Assembly: GCA_002457055.1 (NCBI GenBank)
Contig: NTKT01000003.1
Span: 62,001-126,000 of the forward strand
DNA length: 64,000 nucleotides
Direction: 5' to 3'
Origin: Rhodobacteraceae bacterium MED-G08
GTDB lineage: Bacteria; Pseudomonadota; Alphaproteobacteria; Rhodobacterales; Rhodobacteraceae
In this document: positions 1-8,506 of the stretch, piece by piece
Layout of the letters: every line of letters starts with the position of its first letter
Position numbering within the stretch: the stretch's first letter is position 1
Notes under the pieces: model-generated
What the model saw: only the letters and a program-made list of their open reading frames with translations
What the model was told of the DNA's origin: nothing
Database searches by the model: none
Made by a program: the position numbers and the translations under genes

Positions 1-60
1 CTCTCTTTGGATTTTACCTAAGCTAACATTTCTTTTGTATGTATCAACAAGTGTCTCCAT
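1..60 (-). CDS. N-terminal fragment of a gene running off the window (possibly ZapE/AFG1-like ATPase)
   Basis: An ATG on the minus strand at 60 opens a frame that stays open to the window edge, giving 20 residues (METLVDTYKRNVSLGKIQRE). It is transcribed divergently from the MFS gene at 152. The pattern Y-x3-V-x2-G-x-I resembles the start of alphaproteobacterial ZapE/AFG1-like ATPases, but 20 residues are too few to assign a family. The partial gene itself is plausible; its identity is a guess. Confidence 0.4.
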   Translation of the reverse strand, partial: METLVDTYKRNVSLGKIQRE

Positions 61-151
61 TATTTGGGTTTACTTGAAGTAGTAATTATCGCAAGGGTTA
101 ATTTATCAATTAAAACTATTTATACCTAGAAGTGTCGCTGGAAAGTTAAGC

Positions 152-1384
152 ATGGTAGCCAAAAATTCAATATTTAACTCAGTATTAATCGTCGGTTGCG
201 TGATAATACTTATAAGCTTCGCAATACGATCCTCTTTTGGCGTATTTCAGATACCGATTGCTGAAGAGTTCAATTGGCTTAGGTCTGAGTTTTCTCTAGC
301 TATAGCCCTACAGAATCTTGCGTGGGGCATAGGTCAGCCGATCTTTAGCGCACTAGCAGAAAAAATTGGTGATCGTCGTGCGATAATTTTAGGAGGATTT
401 ACATACGCTTTTGGACTTCTTTTATCATCCGCAGCAGTGACCCCTCAGGCTCATCAGTTTTACGAAATTTTAGTTGGTTTCGGCGTTGCCGGCACCGGTT
501 TTGGAGTAATCCTGGCAGTTGTCGGGCGCGCTAGTTCGGAGAAAAATAGATCTATGTCACTAGCAATTGCGACGGCTTCTGGAAGCGCTGGACAAGTACT
601 TGGTGCACCTATTGGAGAATTGCTTTTACATTACATGCCATGGCAATCAGTTTTTTTGATATTTTCTATTACTATTTTATCAACCCTACTTTTACTGCCT
701 TTCATGCGAGTTTCTGTAGCGGATACCCAAAGACATGTAACACAAAGTATGAGGGAACTGGTCGGAAAAGCAGTAGTGGACCCAAGTTACTCAATGATAT
801 TTCTAGGATTTTTTAGTTGTGGTTATCAATTAGGTTTCCTAACTGCACACTTTCCAGCTTTTGTTACCGAAATGTGCAACCCAATACTACCTACAACAGC
901 AATATACAATTTAGGAATTACTTCTACCTCTGCGCTGGGTGCTATATCCATTTCGTTAATTGGACTGGCAAATATTGCGGGCACCCTTGGCGCTGGATAC
1001 CTCGGCAAAACATATTCTAAAAAGTACCTTTTATCATCCATATACCTTGGTCGTACTATGGTCTGTACGGTATTTATATTAGCGCCGATCACACCGATAT
1101 CAGTTGTGTTGTTTTCGCTCCTTATGGGTTCTTTGTGGCTTGCTACTGTTCCTCTAACAAGTGGGCTGATTGCTCAAATTTATGGCCTGCGTTACATGGG
1201 TACGCTTTATGGTATTGTATTTTTTTCACATCAACTTGGAGGCTTCATGGGAATATGGCTTGGAGGCAGACTATATGATGTTTATGGAAACTATAATCTT
1301 GTCTGGTGGATTGGGATAGCTGTTGGCGCATTTAGCGCTCTTGTGCATTTGCCCATAAGAGAACAGCAGAAATCTTGGGTCTAG
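152..1384 (+). CDS. MFS transporter
   Basis: A 410-residue polytopic membrane protein of the major facilitator superfamily, the usual length for a 12-helix carrier. Hydrophobic helices run through the protein, and the loop around residues 68-76 (AEKIGDRRAI) matches the MFS loop 2-3 signature G-x3-D-R-x-G/A. The C-terminal half repeats the pattern, with a glycine-rich helix near residue 365 (GGFMGIWLGGRLYD) typical of the monocarboxylate/oxalate-formate-type carriers. The ATG has GGAAAG at 140-145, six bases upstream. The gene converges on the ornithine-cyclodeaminase-family gene with a 30 bp gap. The substrate cannot be read from sequence; the fold assignment is firm. Confidence 0.85.
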   Translation: MVAKNSIFNSVLIVGCVIILISFAIRSSFGVFQIPIAEEFNWLRSEFSLAIALQNLAWGIGQPIFSALAEKIGDRRAIILGGFTYAFGLLLSSAAVTPQAHQFYEILVGFGVAGTGFGVILAVVGRASSEKNRSMSLAIATASGSAGQVLGAPIGELLLHYMPWQSVFLIFSITILSTLLLLPFMRVSVADTQRHVTQSMRELVGKAVVDPSYSMIFLGFFSCGYQLGFLTAHFPAFVTEMCNPILPTTAIYNLGITSTSALGAISISLIGLANIAGTLGAGYLGKTYSKKYLLSSIYLGRTMVCTVFILAPITPISVVLFSLLMGSLWLATVPLTSGLIAQIYGLRYMGTLYGIVFFSHQLGGFMGIWLGGRLYDVYGNYNLVWWIGIAVGAFSALVHLPIREQQKSWV

Positions 1385-1414
1385 CAGTACAAATCAGCAT
1401 AAACTAATATTATT

Positions 1415-2353
1415 TCAACTTTTTGGATATTTATTTTTTTCCCATGCAGTCAAAATATATTTGGCAACTATCAGGTCCAAATGAGCGCCTCCACCATTTT
1501 TAAAAAATGTAATTTCATCATTTGATCTGCGTATAAAATTACCAAGTCCATAAAAATCTGCCAGAATATCTGCCCTGGAAATAACATTATTTTTCAATGG
1601 AATTTTTAATTCACCAATATGATCCAGGGTCGTATCATAGCTATCAACAAATTTTGTACTTCGGCATAGCGCTGAATCATCAACTTCTCGCATGTCAGGT
1701 CTATAGGCACCAATCAGGTCGAGATGCTGACCAGGTATAAGCCATTCCCCTTTGATAATTGGTTGTTTCGACATGGTAGCGCAAGTTATAATGTCAGCGC
1801 TTTTAACACCCGCCTCCAAGTTTTCTACAGCCACCGCATTACTTTTGTTTTTAACCATATACAATGCTCGTTCATGAGTACGGTTCCACACTAGGAAATT
1901 AGCCTTAGGAAAGGCCGCAGAGTAGGAATCAAAAAGGCTCTGTCCTACAGTCCCTGCCCCAACTATCAGAATATTTTTACTATCAGGTCGTGCCAAACGG
2001 AGCGCTGCTGTAATACTATCACCGGCTGTCTTCCATTTTGTAACAAGGTGAAAATCTAGAATTGCTTCTAGGACTCCAGTTTTGTCAGAAAACAAACTTA
2101 CTGCACCATTTACTTTTGGTATCGAATGCATTGAGTTTTTTGGAAAGATTGTGGCGGACTTAACAGCTAATCCCAGCCCATCAATCCATGCAGAACGAGA
2201 TAAAAGCGTATCCTCCTCTCTATAGATAAAAGTATCTTGAACTTGCGCCTTGGGCATTTGATGCCCACTCTCAATTGCGTTCACAAGCTCAAGCCAATCC
2301 AATAAAGAATTACCCTCGTCATAATTAATATATTCTACATCCATAGCGCTCAC
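1415..2353 (-). CDS. Ornithine cyclodeaminase / mu-crystallin family protein
   Basis: 312 residues, the normal length for the ornithine cyclodeaminase/mu-crystallin family. Members are NAD(P)-dependent enzymes such as ornithine cyclodeaminase, delta-1-pyrroline-2-carboxylate or ketimine reductases and alanine dehydrogenases. The dinucleotide-binding loop GAGTVG lies at 132-137 after the strand NILIVGAG, and Lys65 sits in the conserved substrate-binding AVKS segment. The family motif LDLIGAYRPDMREVDD follows around residue 230. An internal Met at codon 4 could be the true start. It lies 15 bp downstream of the S-formylglutathione hydrolase gene on the same strand, so the two are probably co-transcribed. 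The exact substrate is not determinable. Confidence 0.8.
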   Translation of the reverse strand: MSAMDVEYINYDEGNSLLDWLELVNAIESGHQMPKAQVQDTFIYREEDTLLSRSAWIDGLGLAVKSATIFPKNSMHSIPKVNGAVSLFSDKTGVLEAILDFHLVTKWKTAGDSITAALRLARPDSKNILIVGAGTVGQSLFDSYSAAFPKANFLVWNRTHERALYMVKNKSNAVAVENLEAGVKSADIITCATMSKQPIIKGEWLIPGQHLDLIGAYRPDMREVDDSALCRSTKFVDSYDTTLDHIGELKIPLKNNVISRADILADFYGLGNFIRRSNDEITFFKNGGGAHLDLIVAKYILTAWEKNKYPKS

Positions 2354-2368
2354 CGATCACGACTAACT

Positions 2369-3202
2369 TTAGTTTCCAAAGAGTGCCTTTGCATGAAAAT
2401 TCATATGCTCTTCCATAAATGTCGCTATAAAGTAATAGCTGTGATCGTACCCATTATTCATCCGAAAAATAGCATTCATTTTTCTCTCTTTTAAAACCTT
2501 GGAAAGACTGTCTATTAACAATAGATCGATATATTCATCGTCAGATCCTGTATCAACTAAAATAGGGCCAGAAAAATTTGTATGCTGCGCAACGACACTA
2601 GCGTCGTAGTTTTCCCATAAGTTTTTATCGCTTCCTAAATAGGCAGAAAATTGCTTGCGACCCCAATCTGACTCCATTGGATTACAAATTGGAGCTAACG
2701 CTGATACCGATCTAAATTTAATATTCATTTGAAAAGCGAGTAACAATGCGCCATGCCCGCCCATTGAATGACCCATCACAGACTGCCTCGAAATATCAAC
2801 ATTAAAGTTTTTTTCTATCACACTGGGTAACTCTGAAATAAGATAATCCCACATCTGATAATTTTCTTTCCACGGCGATTGAGTAGCATTAAGATAGAAA
2901 CCGGCCCCCTGCCCGAGATCATATGAATCATCATCTGGAATATTTTTTCCTCGAGGAGAAGTATCTGGAAAAACTACTGCAATTTTATGAAGTTGCGCAA
3001 ACTTTTGCATTCCTGCCTTAAGCATCGCATTCTCGTGGGTGCAGGTTAAACCCGATAAAAACCATAAAACCGGTATTTGCGTATTTCTAGGTGCATTAGG
3101 CATAAACACTGCAAAATTCATACTGCACTTCAACGCTGTTGATTTATGTTTATATACGCCTTGTACTCCGTCGAACATTTTATTTTCTGAAACAATATCC
3201 AT
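2369..3202 (-). CDS. fghA: S-formylglutathione hydrolase
   Basis: Hydrolyses S-formylglutathione to formate and glutathione, the last step of glutathione-dependent formaldehyde detoxification in the cytoplasm. The 277 residues match the esterase-D family length. The nucleophile elbow G-H-S-M-G-G-H places the catalytic serine at 146. The acid is Asp221 or Asp222 in GSDDEYID and the histidine is His254 in GYDHSYYF. The oxyanion strand WFLSGLTCTHEN at 47-58 is diagnostic for the family. The partner enzyme FrmA is encoded at 4985-6097, separated by an AEC transporter and a TetR regulator, so the pair is near but not adjacent here. E. coli uses the name frmB for this function. Confidence 0.93.
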   Translation of the reverse strand: MDIVSENKMFDGVQGVYKHKSTALKCSMNFAVFMPNAPRNTQIPVLWFLSGLTCTHENAMLKAGMQKFAQLHKIAVVFPDTSPRGKNIPDDDSYDLGQGAGFYLNATQSPWKENYQMWDYLISELPSVIEKNFNVDISRQSVMGHSMGGHGALLLAFQMNIKFRSVSALAPICNPMESDWGRKQFSAYLGSDKNLWENYDASVVAQHTNFSGPILVDTGSDDEYIDLLLIDSLSKVLKERKMNAIFRMNNGYDHSYYFIATFMEEHMNFHAKALFGN

Positions 3203-3274
3203 AACTTTTATTGTCGATACTCACTTTCGTTAAATATACATTCTAATCTACTTATCAGCTTATCTAAGTCATAA

Positions 3275-4198
3275 CTACAGAACCAGCGCAATTGTAAATG
3301 TAACAGTTAGTGCACTAAAAAGTGTAGAAAGCAATATAGCCGCAGATATACGCTCAGGGTCTATTTTATAATGTTGAGCCAACATAAAGGTGTTACCTGC
3401 AACTGGCAAAGAGGCCGTTATAACCATTACCGCCGCTGCATATGGCTCAATGTAAAATAGATAGAAAGCCATAATACCAACCAAAAACGGATGGGCAAAT
3501 AATTTGAGAAAGCTCAACCAGAATGCAGATGTTGGATCATCTACTTTTCGAAAAGATAGTGACGCACCAATTGCAAATAATGCACCCGGAGTGGCTGCCT
3601 GTCCTAAAATTACCAAAAAATCACTTAAAAATTTTGGTGTTTGAAAATTTAAATAACCCCAGACGAGTCCCAAAGAAAAAGACACAATCATTGGATTTTG
3701 AAATAGTCCTTTAATAATAGGTTTTAATGATCTTATTCCCCATTTTCTGTCCCGGGATACCATTATTAAAACAACTATAAGTGTGCCAAAGATTGCGAAA
3801 TCTGTTGCTAGGATCATCATAACATAGCCAACTGACTGCGGGCCAACTAAGGTGGCCAATAGAGGGATACCTAAAAACCCAGTATTTCCAATTGTTGCGA
3901 TTTGAGCATCAAAAACTGACGTTTCGAACTTATTGCCTGAAAAATAACTTGCCGAGATTACAAGAAGATAAAGAAATAACGTTGCAACCACATAACATCC
4001 AACAAATTTCAAATCGAAAATTTTATTAATCTCAAGCTGTGCTGAAAATCGAAAAAGCATCGCAGATAAGGCAAAATAAAAAACAAATTTTGTTATTGCA
4101 TCCGTTCCACGTTTGCCCAAAAACTTATATTTTCCAGAAAAATAACCGATGGCTACTATTAAAAAAAAAGGTGCCGTTTGTAAGAAAATGCTGATCAT
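3275..4198 (-). CDS. AEC (auxin efflux carrier) family transporter
   Basis: 307 residues with about ten hydrophobic helices and the two-half architecture of the AEC family, which exports or exchanges small organic acids. The N-terminal helix FLIVAIGYFSGK and the proline-containing helix with GNTGFLGIPLLATLVG near residues 127-142 are the typical family motifs. A second crossover appears near PVAGNTFMLAQHY around residue 265. It is divergent from the TetR gene with a 164 bp intergenic region holding two perfect palindromes, so the TetR protein may control it. The substrate is unknown; a link to the flanking formaldehyde genes is only positional. Confidence 0.82.
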   Translation of the reverse strand: MISIFLQTAPFFLIVAIGYFSGKYKFLGKRGTDAITKFVFYFALSAMLFRFSAQLEINKIFDLKFVGCYVVATLFLYLLVISASYFSGNKFETSVFDAQIATIGNTGFLGIPLLATLVGPQSVGYVMMILATDFAIFGTLIVVLIMVSRDRKWGIRSLKPIIKGLFQNPMIVSFSLGLVWGYLNFQTPKFLSDFLVILGQAATPGALFAIGASLSFRKVDDPTSAFWLSFLKLFAHPFLVGIMAFYLFYIEPYAAAVMVITASLPVAGNTFMLAQHYKIDPERISAAILLSTLFSALTVTFTIALVL

Positions 4199-4308
4199 AT
4201 AGAAGGGTTAGCAGCTAATTTAGAGTGGTCAACCAAAATTAGAAAATGTTTCAAGTTGATGCATAAATTATTGCTTCAGTCCTCGACTACCTAATCAAAA
4301 TGTGCGCG

Positions 4309-4341
4309 AATTACCAGTAATTAGTAAGTTTACAAAAACTT
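4309..4341. promoter_or_regulatory. Two perfect palindromes between the AEC transporter and tetR (candidate operators)
   Basis: Directly visible are AATTAC-CA-GTAATT at 4309-4322 and AAGTTT-ACAA-AAACTT at 4326-4341, four bases apart. They sit 22 to 54 bases before the TetR start and in the shared region with the divergent transporter. TetR regulators commonly bind such sites to repress themselves and a divergent neighbour. That these are operators is inference; AT-rich DNA makes short palindromes by chance. Confidence 0.4.
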
Positions 4342-4362
4342 GCAAAATGATAGGCTCCCATA

Positions 4363-4977
4363 ATGAGTAAAGAAAAAATAAATAAGGGACGGAAATATCA
4401 ACAAGTTATTTCAGGCGCTCGATCTATTTTTTTGAGCGAGGGTTTTGAAGCGGCAAATATGGATGTAATTGCACAAACCGCAAAAGTAAGTAAGGCCACT
4501 CTTTATAGTTATTTTCCAGACAAACAGAGCTTATTTATTGAGGTCGCTAAGTCAGAGTGTGAAAGCCAAGCCGACAATGCGCTCAAAATAATTGATCAAA
4601 CACAAAGTGTTGATAAGGTTTTACATCAAGCAGCAGCTTATACAATTAACTGGCTGGTTTCAGATATAGCACAACAAATTTTTCGAATTTGCGTTTCCGA
4701 AATCGAACGATTCCCAATTTTAGGGAAAAGTTTTTATGAAAATGGTCCCTTAATGGGCCAATCTAAACTTATCGAGTATTTCAAATATGCAGAGCAACAA
4801 GGTTGTTTGAAAATAAGTGATCTATACCTGGCAGCAGATCAGTTTACGGAATTGTGTAAAGCCGACCTTTACACAAAAGCACTATTTGGAATCCAACAAA
4901 AATTTACAGATGCCGAGATTGATCGTGTTGCAGATGGAGTTGTGCAAGTTTTTTTGGCTAAATACGGACAGCACTAG
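4363..4977 (+). CDS. TetR/AcrR family transcriptional regulator
   Basis: 204 residues, a standard TetR length. The N-terminal helix-turn-helix covers about residues 12-58: an amphipathic first helix, then MDVIAQTAKVSKATLYSYF, the canonical recognition helix with the YSYFPDKQ turn. The C-terminal half is helical with the TetR_C-like segment ending LFGIQQKFTDAEI and would bind ligand and dimerise. It diverges from the AEC transporter and converges on frmA with only 7 bp between stop codons. Its targets may be the AEC gene, its own promoter, or the formaldehyde genes on either side. Ligand unknown. Confidence 0.88.
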   Translation: MSKEKINKGRKYQQVISGARSIFLSEGFEAANMDVIAQTAKVSKATLYSYFPDKQSLFIEVAKSECESQADNALKIIDQTQSVDKVLHQAAAYTINWLVSDIAQQIFRICVSEIERFPILGKSFYENGPLMGQSKLIEYFKYAEQQGCLKISDLYLAADQFTELCKADLYTKALFGIQQKFTDAEIDRVADGVVQVFLAKYGQH

Positions 4978-4984
4978 TCTATAA

Positions 4985-6097
4985 TTAGTACACGACTACG
5001 GATCTAATGCTTTCTCCAGTATGCATCAAATCGAAACCTTTGTTAATTTCTTCAAGCCCAAAAGTGTGAGTAATCATCGGGTCGATCTCGATTTTTCCTT
5101 CCATATACCAGTCCACAATTTTTGGAACATCTGTGCGACCGCGCGCACCTCCAAAGGCTGTTCCCTTCCATACTCGACCTGTAACAAGCTGAAATGGGCG
5201 AGTAGAAATTTCCGCTCCCGCAGGGGCTACTCCAATTATTATACTTTCACCCCAACCTTTGTGGGCACTTTCTAACGCTGCTCGCATTACCTCAACATTA
5301 CCAGTGGCATCAAACGTATAATCTGCACCACCTTTCGTTATATTTACTAAATGTTGAACCAGATCCCCAGAAACTTCGTTTGGATTCACATAATCCGTCA
5401 TACCGAATTTTCTCGCCATTTTTGATTTCTGCGGGTTTAGGTCAACTCCCACAATTTGATCAGCACCTGCTAACCTAAGTCCTTGTATCACGTTAAGGCC
5501 AATGCCTCCCAACCCGAAAACAATAGTCCGACTTCCAATTTCAACTTTGGCTGTATTAATAACAGCACCAATTCCAGTCGTTACACCACAACCAATATAG
5601 CAAACTTTATCAAACGGTGCCTTTGAATTAATCTTTGCCAAAGCGATCTCAGGTAAAACGGTGAAATTAGAAAAGGTCGAGCAGCCCATGTAATGTAGAA
5701 TTGGAGTACCATCCAACATACTAAACCGAGTGGTGCCGTCTGGCATTAAGCCTCGTCCTTGAGTTTCTCTAATGGCTTGACAAAGATTTGTTTTGGGATG
5801 GAGACAATATTCACATTGCCTGCATTCGGGAGTATATAACGGGATTACATGGTCTCCAACTTTTAGATCAAAAACATCAGGACCAACTTCTACAACTACA
5901 CCAGCTCCTTCATGTCCCAGGATAGCCGGAAACAGCCCTTCCGGGTCAGAACCAGATAAAGTAAATTCGTCCGTATGACATATGCCAGTAGCTTTTATCT
6001 CCACTAAAACTTCACCAGCCTTGGGCCCTTCAAGGTTGACGTCCATCACTTCCAGTGGTTTTCCAGCTTCTATTGCAACTGCAGCACGAGTTCTCAT
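4985..6097 (-). CDS. frmA: S-(hydroxymethyl)glutathione dehydrogenase / class III alcohol dehydrogenase
   Basis: Oxidises S-hydroxymethylglutathione, the spontaneous formaldehyde-glutathione adduct, to S-formylglutathione using NAD; members also reduce S-nitrosoglutathione. At 370 residues it is the family length. Catalytic zinc ligands are Cys40 (GICHTDE), His62 (GHEGAG) and Cys170 (YIGCGVTTG). The structural zinc is bound by Cys92, Cys95, Cys98 and Cys106. The NAD loop GLGGIG is at 195-200. The ATG follows a strong GGGAGGA ribosome-binding site. The next enzyme of the pathway, S-formylglutathione hydrolase, is at 2369-3202. Also called adhI or flhA in relatives. The upstream region holds two palindromes. 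Confidence 0.95.
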   Translation of the reverse strand: MRTRAAVAIEAGKPLEVMDVNLEGPKAGEVLVEIKATGICHTDEFTLSGSDPEGLFPAILGHEGAGVVVEVGPDVFDLKVGDHVIPLYTPECRQCEYCLHPKTNLCQAIRETQGRGLMPDGTTRFSMLDGTPILHYMGCSTFSNFTVLPEIALAKINSKAPFDKVCYIGCGVTTGIGAVINTAKVEIGSRTIVFGLGGIGLNVIQGLRLAGADQIVGVDLNPQKSKMARKFGMTDYVNPNEVSGDLVQHLVNITKGGADYTFDATGNVEVMRAALESAHKGWGESIIIGVAPAGAEISTRPFQLVTGRVWKGTAFGGARGRTDVPKIVDWYMEGKIEIDPMITHTFGLEEINKGFDLMHTGESIRSVVVY

Positions 6098-6130
6098 AAT
6101 GTCCTCCCATTGTTATTAATATCCTGCACA

Positions 6131-6171
6131 GCAAAAAATATTTTGCAATCAGTATAACTCAGGGGCCCTGA
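6131..6171. promoter_or_regulatory. Two inverted repeats upstream of frmA (candidate operators)
   Basis: GCAAAA-AATA-TTTTGC spans 6131-6146 and TCAGGG-G-CCCTGA spans 6159-6171, i.e. 34-49 and 62-74 bases before the frmA start. The second is GC-rich in an AT-rich gap and is not followed by a T-run in the direction of transcription of the upstream cytochrome gene, so it does not read as a terminator. Use as binding sites for a formaldehyde-responsive regulator is inference. Confidence 0.35.
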
Positions 6172-6240
6172 AAAATATTGCTCTAAGTATCCATTAAAGC
6201 TTAAGCAGAGAACCTAATTTAAAATTAAATTATGACCGGT

Positions 6241-6678
6241 CTATTTTTTTATCCGATAAGCTTTGTGACATGAACCACAAGATTGGCCTATATTCCCAAG
6301 CCCAGCTGCCAGGGTATCTGCAGAACTTGTTTCAAGACCCTCAATCATAAATGCAAAATCATCGGCCTTTTCGACAAAATCTTCCCAATTTTCCCAAATA
6401 GCTGGAGAACTTTCTGATAGTGGGTCGGTTTCATTTAATTTAAATTTGACTTCAATATCTGCCGCGGCTAGCAATAGTGTTTGCTTAGCATTTTCTGCAC
6501 TTTCTTCAGTAAATGGGTCCAATCCACGTGCCATTGCACCAATTTTTGCCATCGTATCTTTAATTACTGTCATCAACTGCATGCGCTGCTTCACAGCATC
6601 ATTTTTTACACCTTCATGTGCGAACACAGGAAGTGCAATAAAAGCTATTGATGCCAGACATATAATTTTTGTTTTCAT
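6241..6678 (-). CDS. Cytochrome c' (class II c-type cytochrome)
   Basis: 145 residues with a clear signal peptide (about residues 1-20, cleavage after FALPVFA-type sequence) and a haem c site at the very C-terminus, Cys134-x2-Cys137-His138, followed by KAYRIKK. A C-terminal CxxCH in a helical 125-residue mature protein is the hallmark of the four-helix-bundle cytochrome c', a periplasmic haem protein that binds NO and CO. The early segment QRMQLMTVIKDTMAKIG matches the first helix of the family. It is upstream of frmA on the same strand with a 143 bp gap; a relation to S-nitrosoglutathione metabolism by FrmA is attractive but only positional. Confidence 0.88.
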   Translation of the reverse strand: MKTKIICLASIAFIALPVFAHEGVKNDAVKQRMQLMTVIKDTMAKIGAMARGLDPFTEESAENAKQTLLLAAADIEVKFKLNETDPLSESSPAIWENWEDFVEKADDFAFMIEGLETSSADTLAAGLGNIGQSCGSCHKAYRIKK

Positions 6679-6774
6679 TTTTATTCTCCAGTATTAAGGA
6701 TATAGCACACTGAATATGAAAAAAAAGTATCAATCTTGATTATTAAACTGGACAATATATCTATTATATAGATA

Positions 6775-6789
6775 GAACAAAACAAGAAC
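6775..6789 (+). promoter_or_regulatory. LexA (SOS) box of imuB
   Basis: The sequence GAACAAAACAAGAAC is an exact match to the alphaproteobacterial LexA operator GAAC-N7-GAAC. It ends 13 bases before the imuB ATG. A TATTAT hexamer at 6762-6767 would place transcription initiation inside or next to the box, fitting direct repression. The matching box in front of dnaE2 at 46959-46973 strengthens the call. Confidence 0.85.
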
Positions 6790-6802
6790 ATTTGAGATTA
6801 GA

Positions 6803-8452
6803 ATGTCAAACCCAAGATACATTTCTTTATGGTTCCCATATTTTGGGGCAGAACGGGTACAACGAATTTTCAAATTCGAAAAAAATCATAAGCTTGCGAT
6901 AATTGAAAATAATGGTAATACACAAACATTATCTTCCGTATCTTTCGGTGCACATAATTCAGGATTAAATATCGGCCAGCCATTGCAAGATGCAAAAGCC
7001 ATATGCCCAGAATTAATGACCCGTGTTCGATCTGTAAAATGCGAATTAACTTTTCTACACGCCTTATGTCGTTGGTATACTCAATTCACACCTTGGGTAG
7101 CAGCCGACAACTATGACGGAGTGATCCTTAACATTAAAGGTTGCGCACACTTATTTGGTGGTGAAGAAGGAATGCTTGATTTAATTGTATCTCGTACAGA
7201 AACATTCGGCTTGACCGTAACAAGTGGAGTGGCTGATACTGTAGGAGGTGCTTGGGCATTAGCTCGCTTTACTCCCAAGCCAACAGAAAGCTACCTTAAA
7301 AGTAATTCTATTGATCAAGAAGCTCGCGCAACCCGTAGCCGTGCTACAAAAAAAATACAAATAGACGATACAAAACAGCAAGTGACGCAATTACTTAAAA
7401 ATAATGCAATACGCATTGCACCAGCGGGAAATACTTATAACTCATTAGCTAAACTTCCAATTGCATCACTGCGTATTGAAAATAAAATAGTAACTAAATT
7501 AAACCAACTTGGCTTAAAATCTGTAAAAGACCTGTTGAAACAACCAAGGGCACCTCTTACCAGACGCTTTGGCCCTACATTGATTGCCAGATTAGACCAG
7601 GCACTAGGACATGTGCCAGAGACAATTTCACCAATGACTGACAAAAAGCATTTTGGTGTGAGAATAAGCTTTCCAGAACCTATTGGGCTTATTGAGGATA
7701 TCAAGAACGCTATAGAAAAATTGCTTATTCGTTTATGTAACAAATTAAAAACTGCTGTTTTAGGATTTCAGGAATTAAAAATTGATTTGGGTTTTAATAA
7801 TAATGAAACACAATCACTTTTGGTAAGTCTGGCATGTTTCACTAATGATCCTGAACGTATCTTCTCTGTTTTACTGCTCAAATTAGATGAAATTAAACCA
7901 AATTTTGGCATTGATATTATCCGACTTGAAGCAATCAATGTAGGTCCTATCACACAATCTCAATCCATTAATAATTTGGATCTGCATGAAAAGGTAATAA
8001 AAAATCAAAATAGCGTACTTAAAAACCTAATAACGCGGCTGGGAACAAAAGTTGGATTAGATGCAATTATCAGACACATACCAGCTCAAAGTCATATACC
8101 TGAAAAATCGTGGCAGGTTTTAAATGCAGCATGGTCAAATTATGATATGAAAAGCTGGCCAACTTCAAACCGCAATAGACCTTCATTTTTATGGCCACCG
8201 GAAGCATTAGAAGTGCCAAAGCATTCAAGACTAGAAGATCATTTTATTTGGCGGAAAAAATTATACCAAGTAAAAACTAAATTGGGACCAGAACGGATTG
8301 CACCAGAATGGTGGATAGAAGATAATAATTGGCGAAGTGGAGTGCGTGATTATTGGCAGGTACGATGTAATGATGGAGAATTTTTATGGCTATTTTATGC
8401 TCATGGAGCGCAACTACCAGGAGGCTGGTTTTGCCACGGAAAATTTGGATAA
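6803..8452 (+). CDS. imuB: ImuB, Y-family polymerase-like mutasome protein
   Basis: A Y-family polymerase homologue that lacks polymerase activity and acts as the hub linking ImuA, DnaE2 and the beta clamp in SOS-induced mutagenesis. The 549 residues start with the palm/fingers region (RYISLWFPYFGAERVQ), where the Y-family metal-binding acidic residues are replaced. The second active-site segment, VILNIKGCAHLFGGE near residue 107, likewise lacks the SxDE pair. Little-finger-like sequence follows, and the C-terminus (RIAPEWW ... RDYWQVR ... WLFYAHG) is the ImuB-specific DUF6504 tail. ImuB is normally in an imuA-imuB-dnaE2 operon. Here it stands alone behind its own LexA box, with dnaE2 38 kb away and no imuA adjacent. 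Confidence 0.92.
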   Translation: MSNPRYISLWFPYFGAERVQRIFKFEKNHKLAIIENNGNTQTLSSVSFGAHNSGLNIGQPLQDAKAICPELMTRVRSVKCELTFLHALCRWYTQFTPWVAADNYDGVILNIKGCAHLFGGEEGMLDLIVSRTETFGLTVTSGVADTVGGAWALARFTPKPTESYLKSNSIDQEARATRSRATKKIQIDDTKQQVTQLLKNNAIRIAPAGNTYNSLAKLPIASLRIENKIVTKLNQLGLKSVKDLLKQPRAPLTRRFGPTLIARLDQALGHVPETISPMTDKKHFGVRISFPEPIGLIEDIKNAIEKLLIRLCNKLKTAVLGFQELKIDLGFNNNETQSLLVSLACFTNDPERIFSVLLLKLDEIKPNFGIDIIRLEAINVGPITQSQSINNLDLHEKVIKNQNSVLKNLITRLGTKVGLDAIIRHIPAQSHIPEKSWQVLNAAWSNYDMKSWPTSNRNRPSFLWPPEALEVPKHSRLEDHFIWRKKLYQVKTKLGPERIAPEWWIEDNNWRSGVRDYWQVRCNDGEFLWLFYAHGAQLPGGWFCHGKFG

Positions 8453-8506
8453 AGTAACCGAATTAATTCTCTACTTAATAGTGCCTAAAAAAAATATCCA
8501 ATAAAC

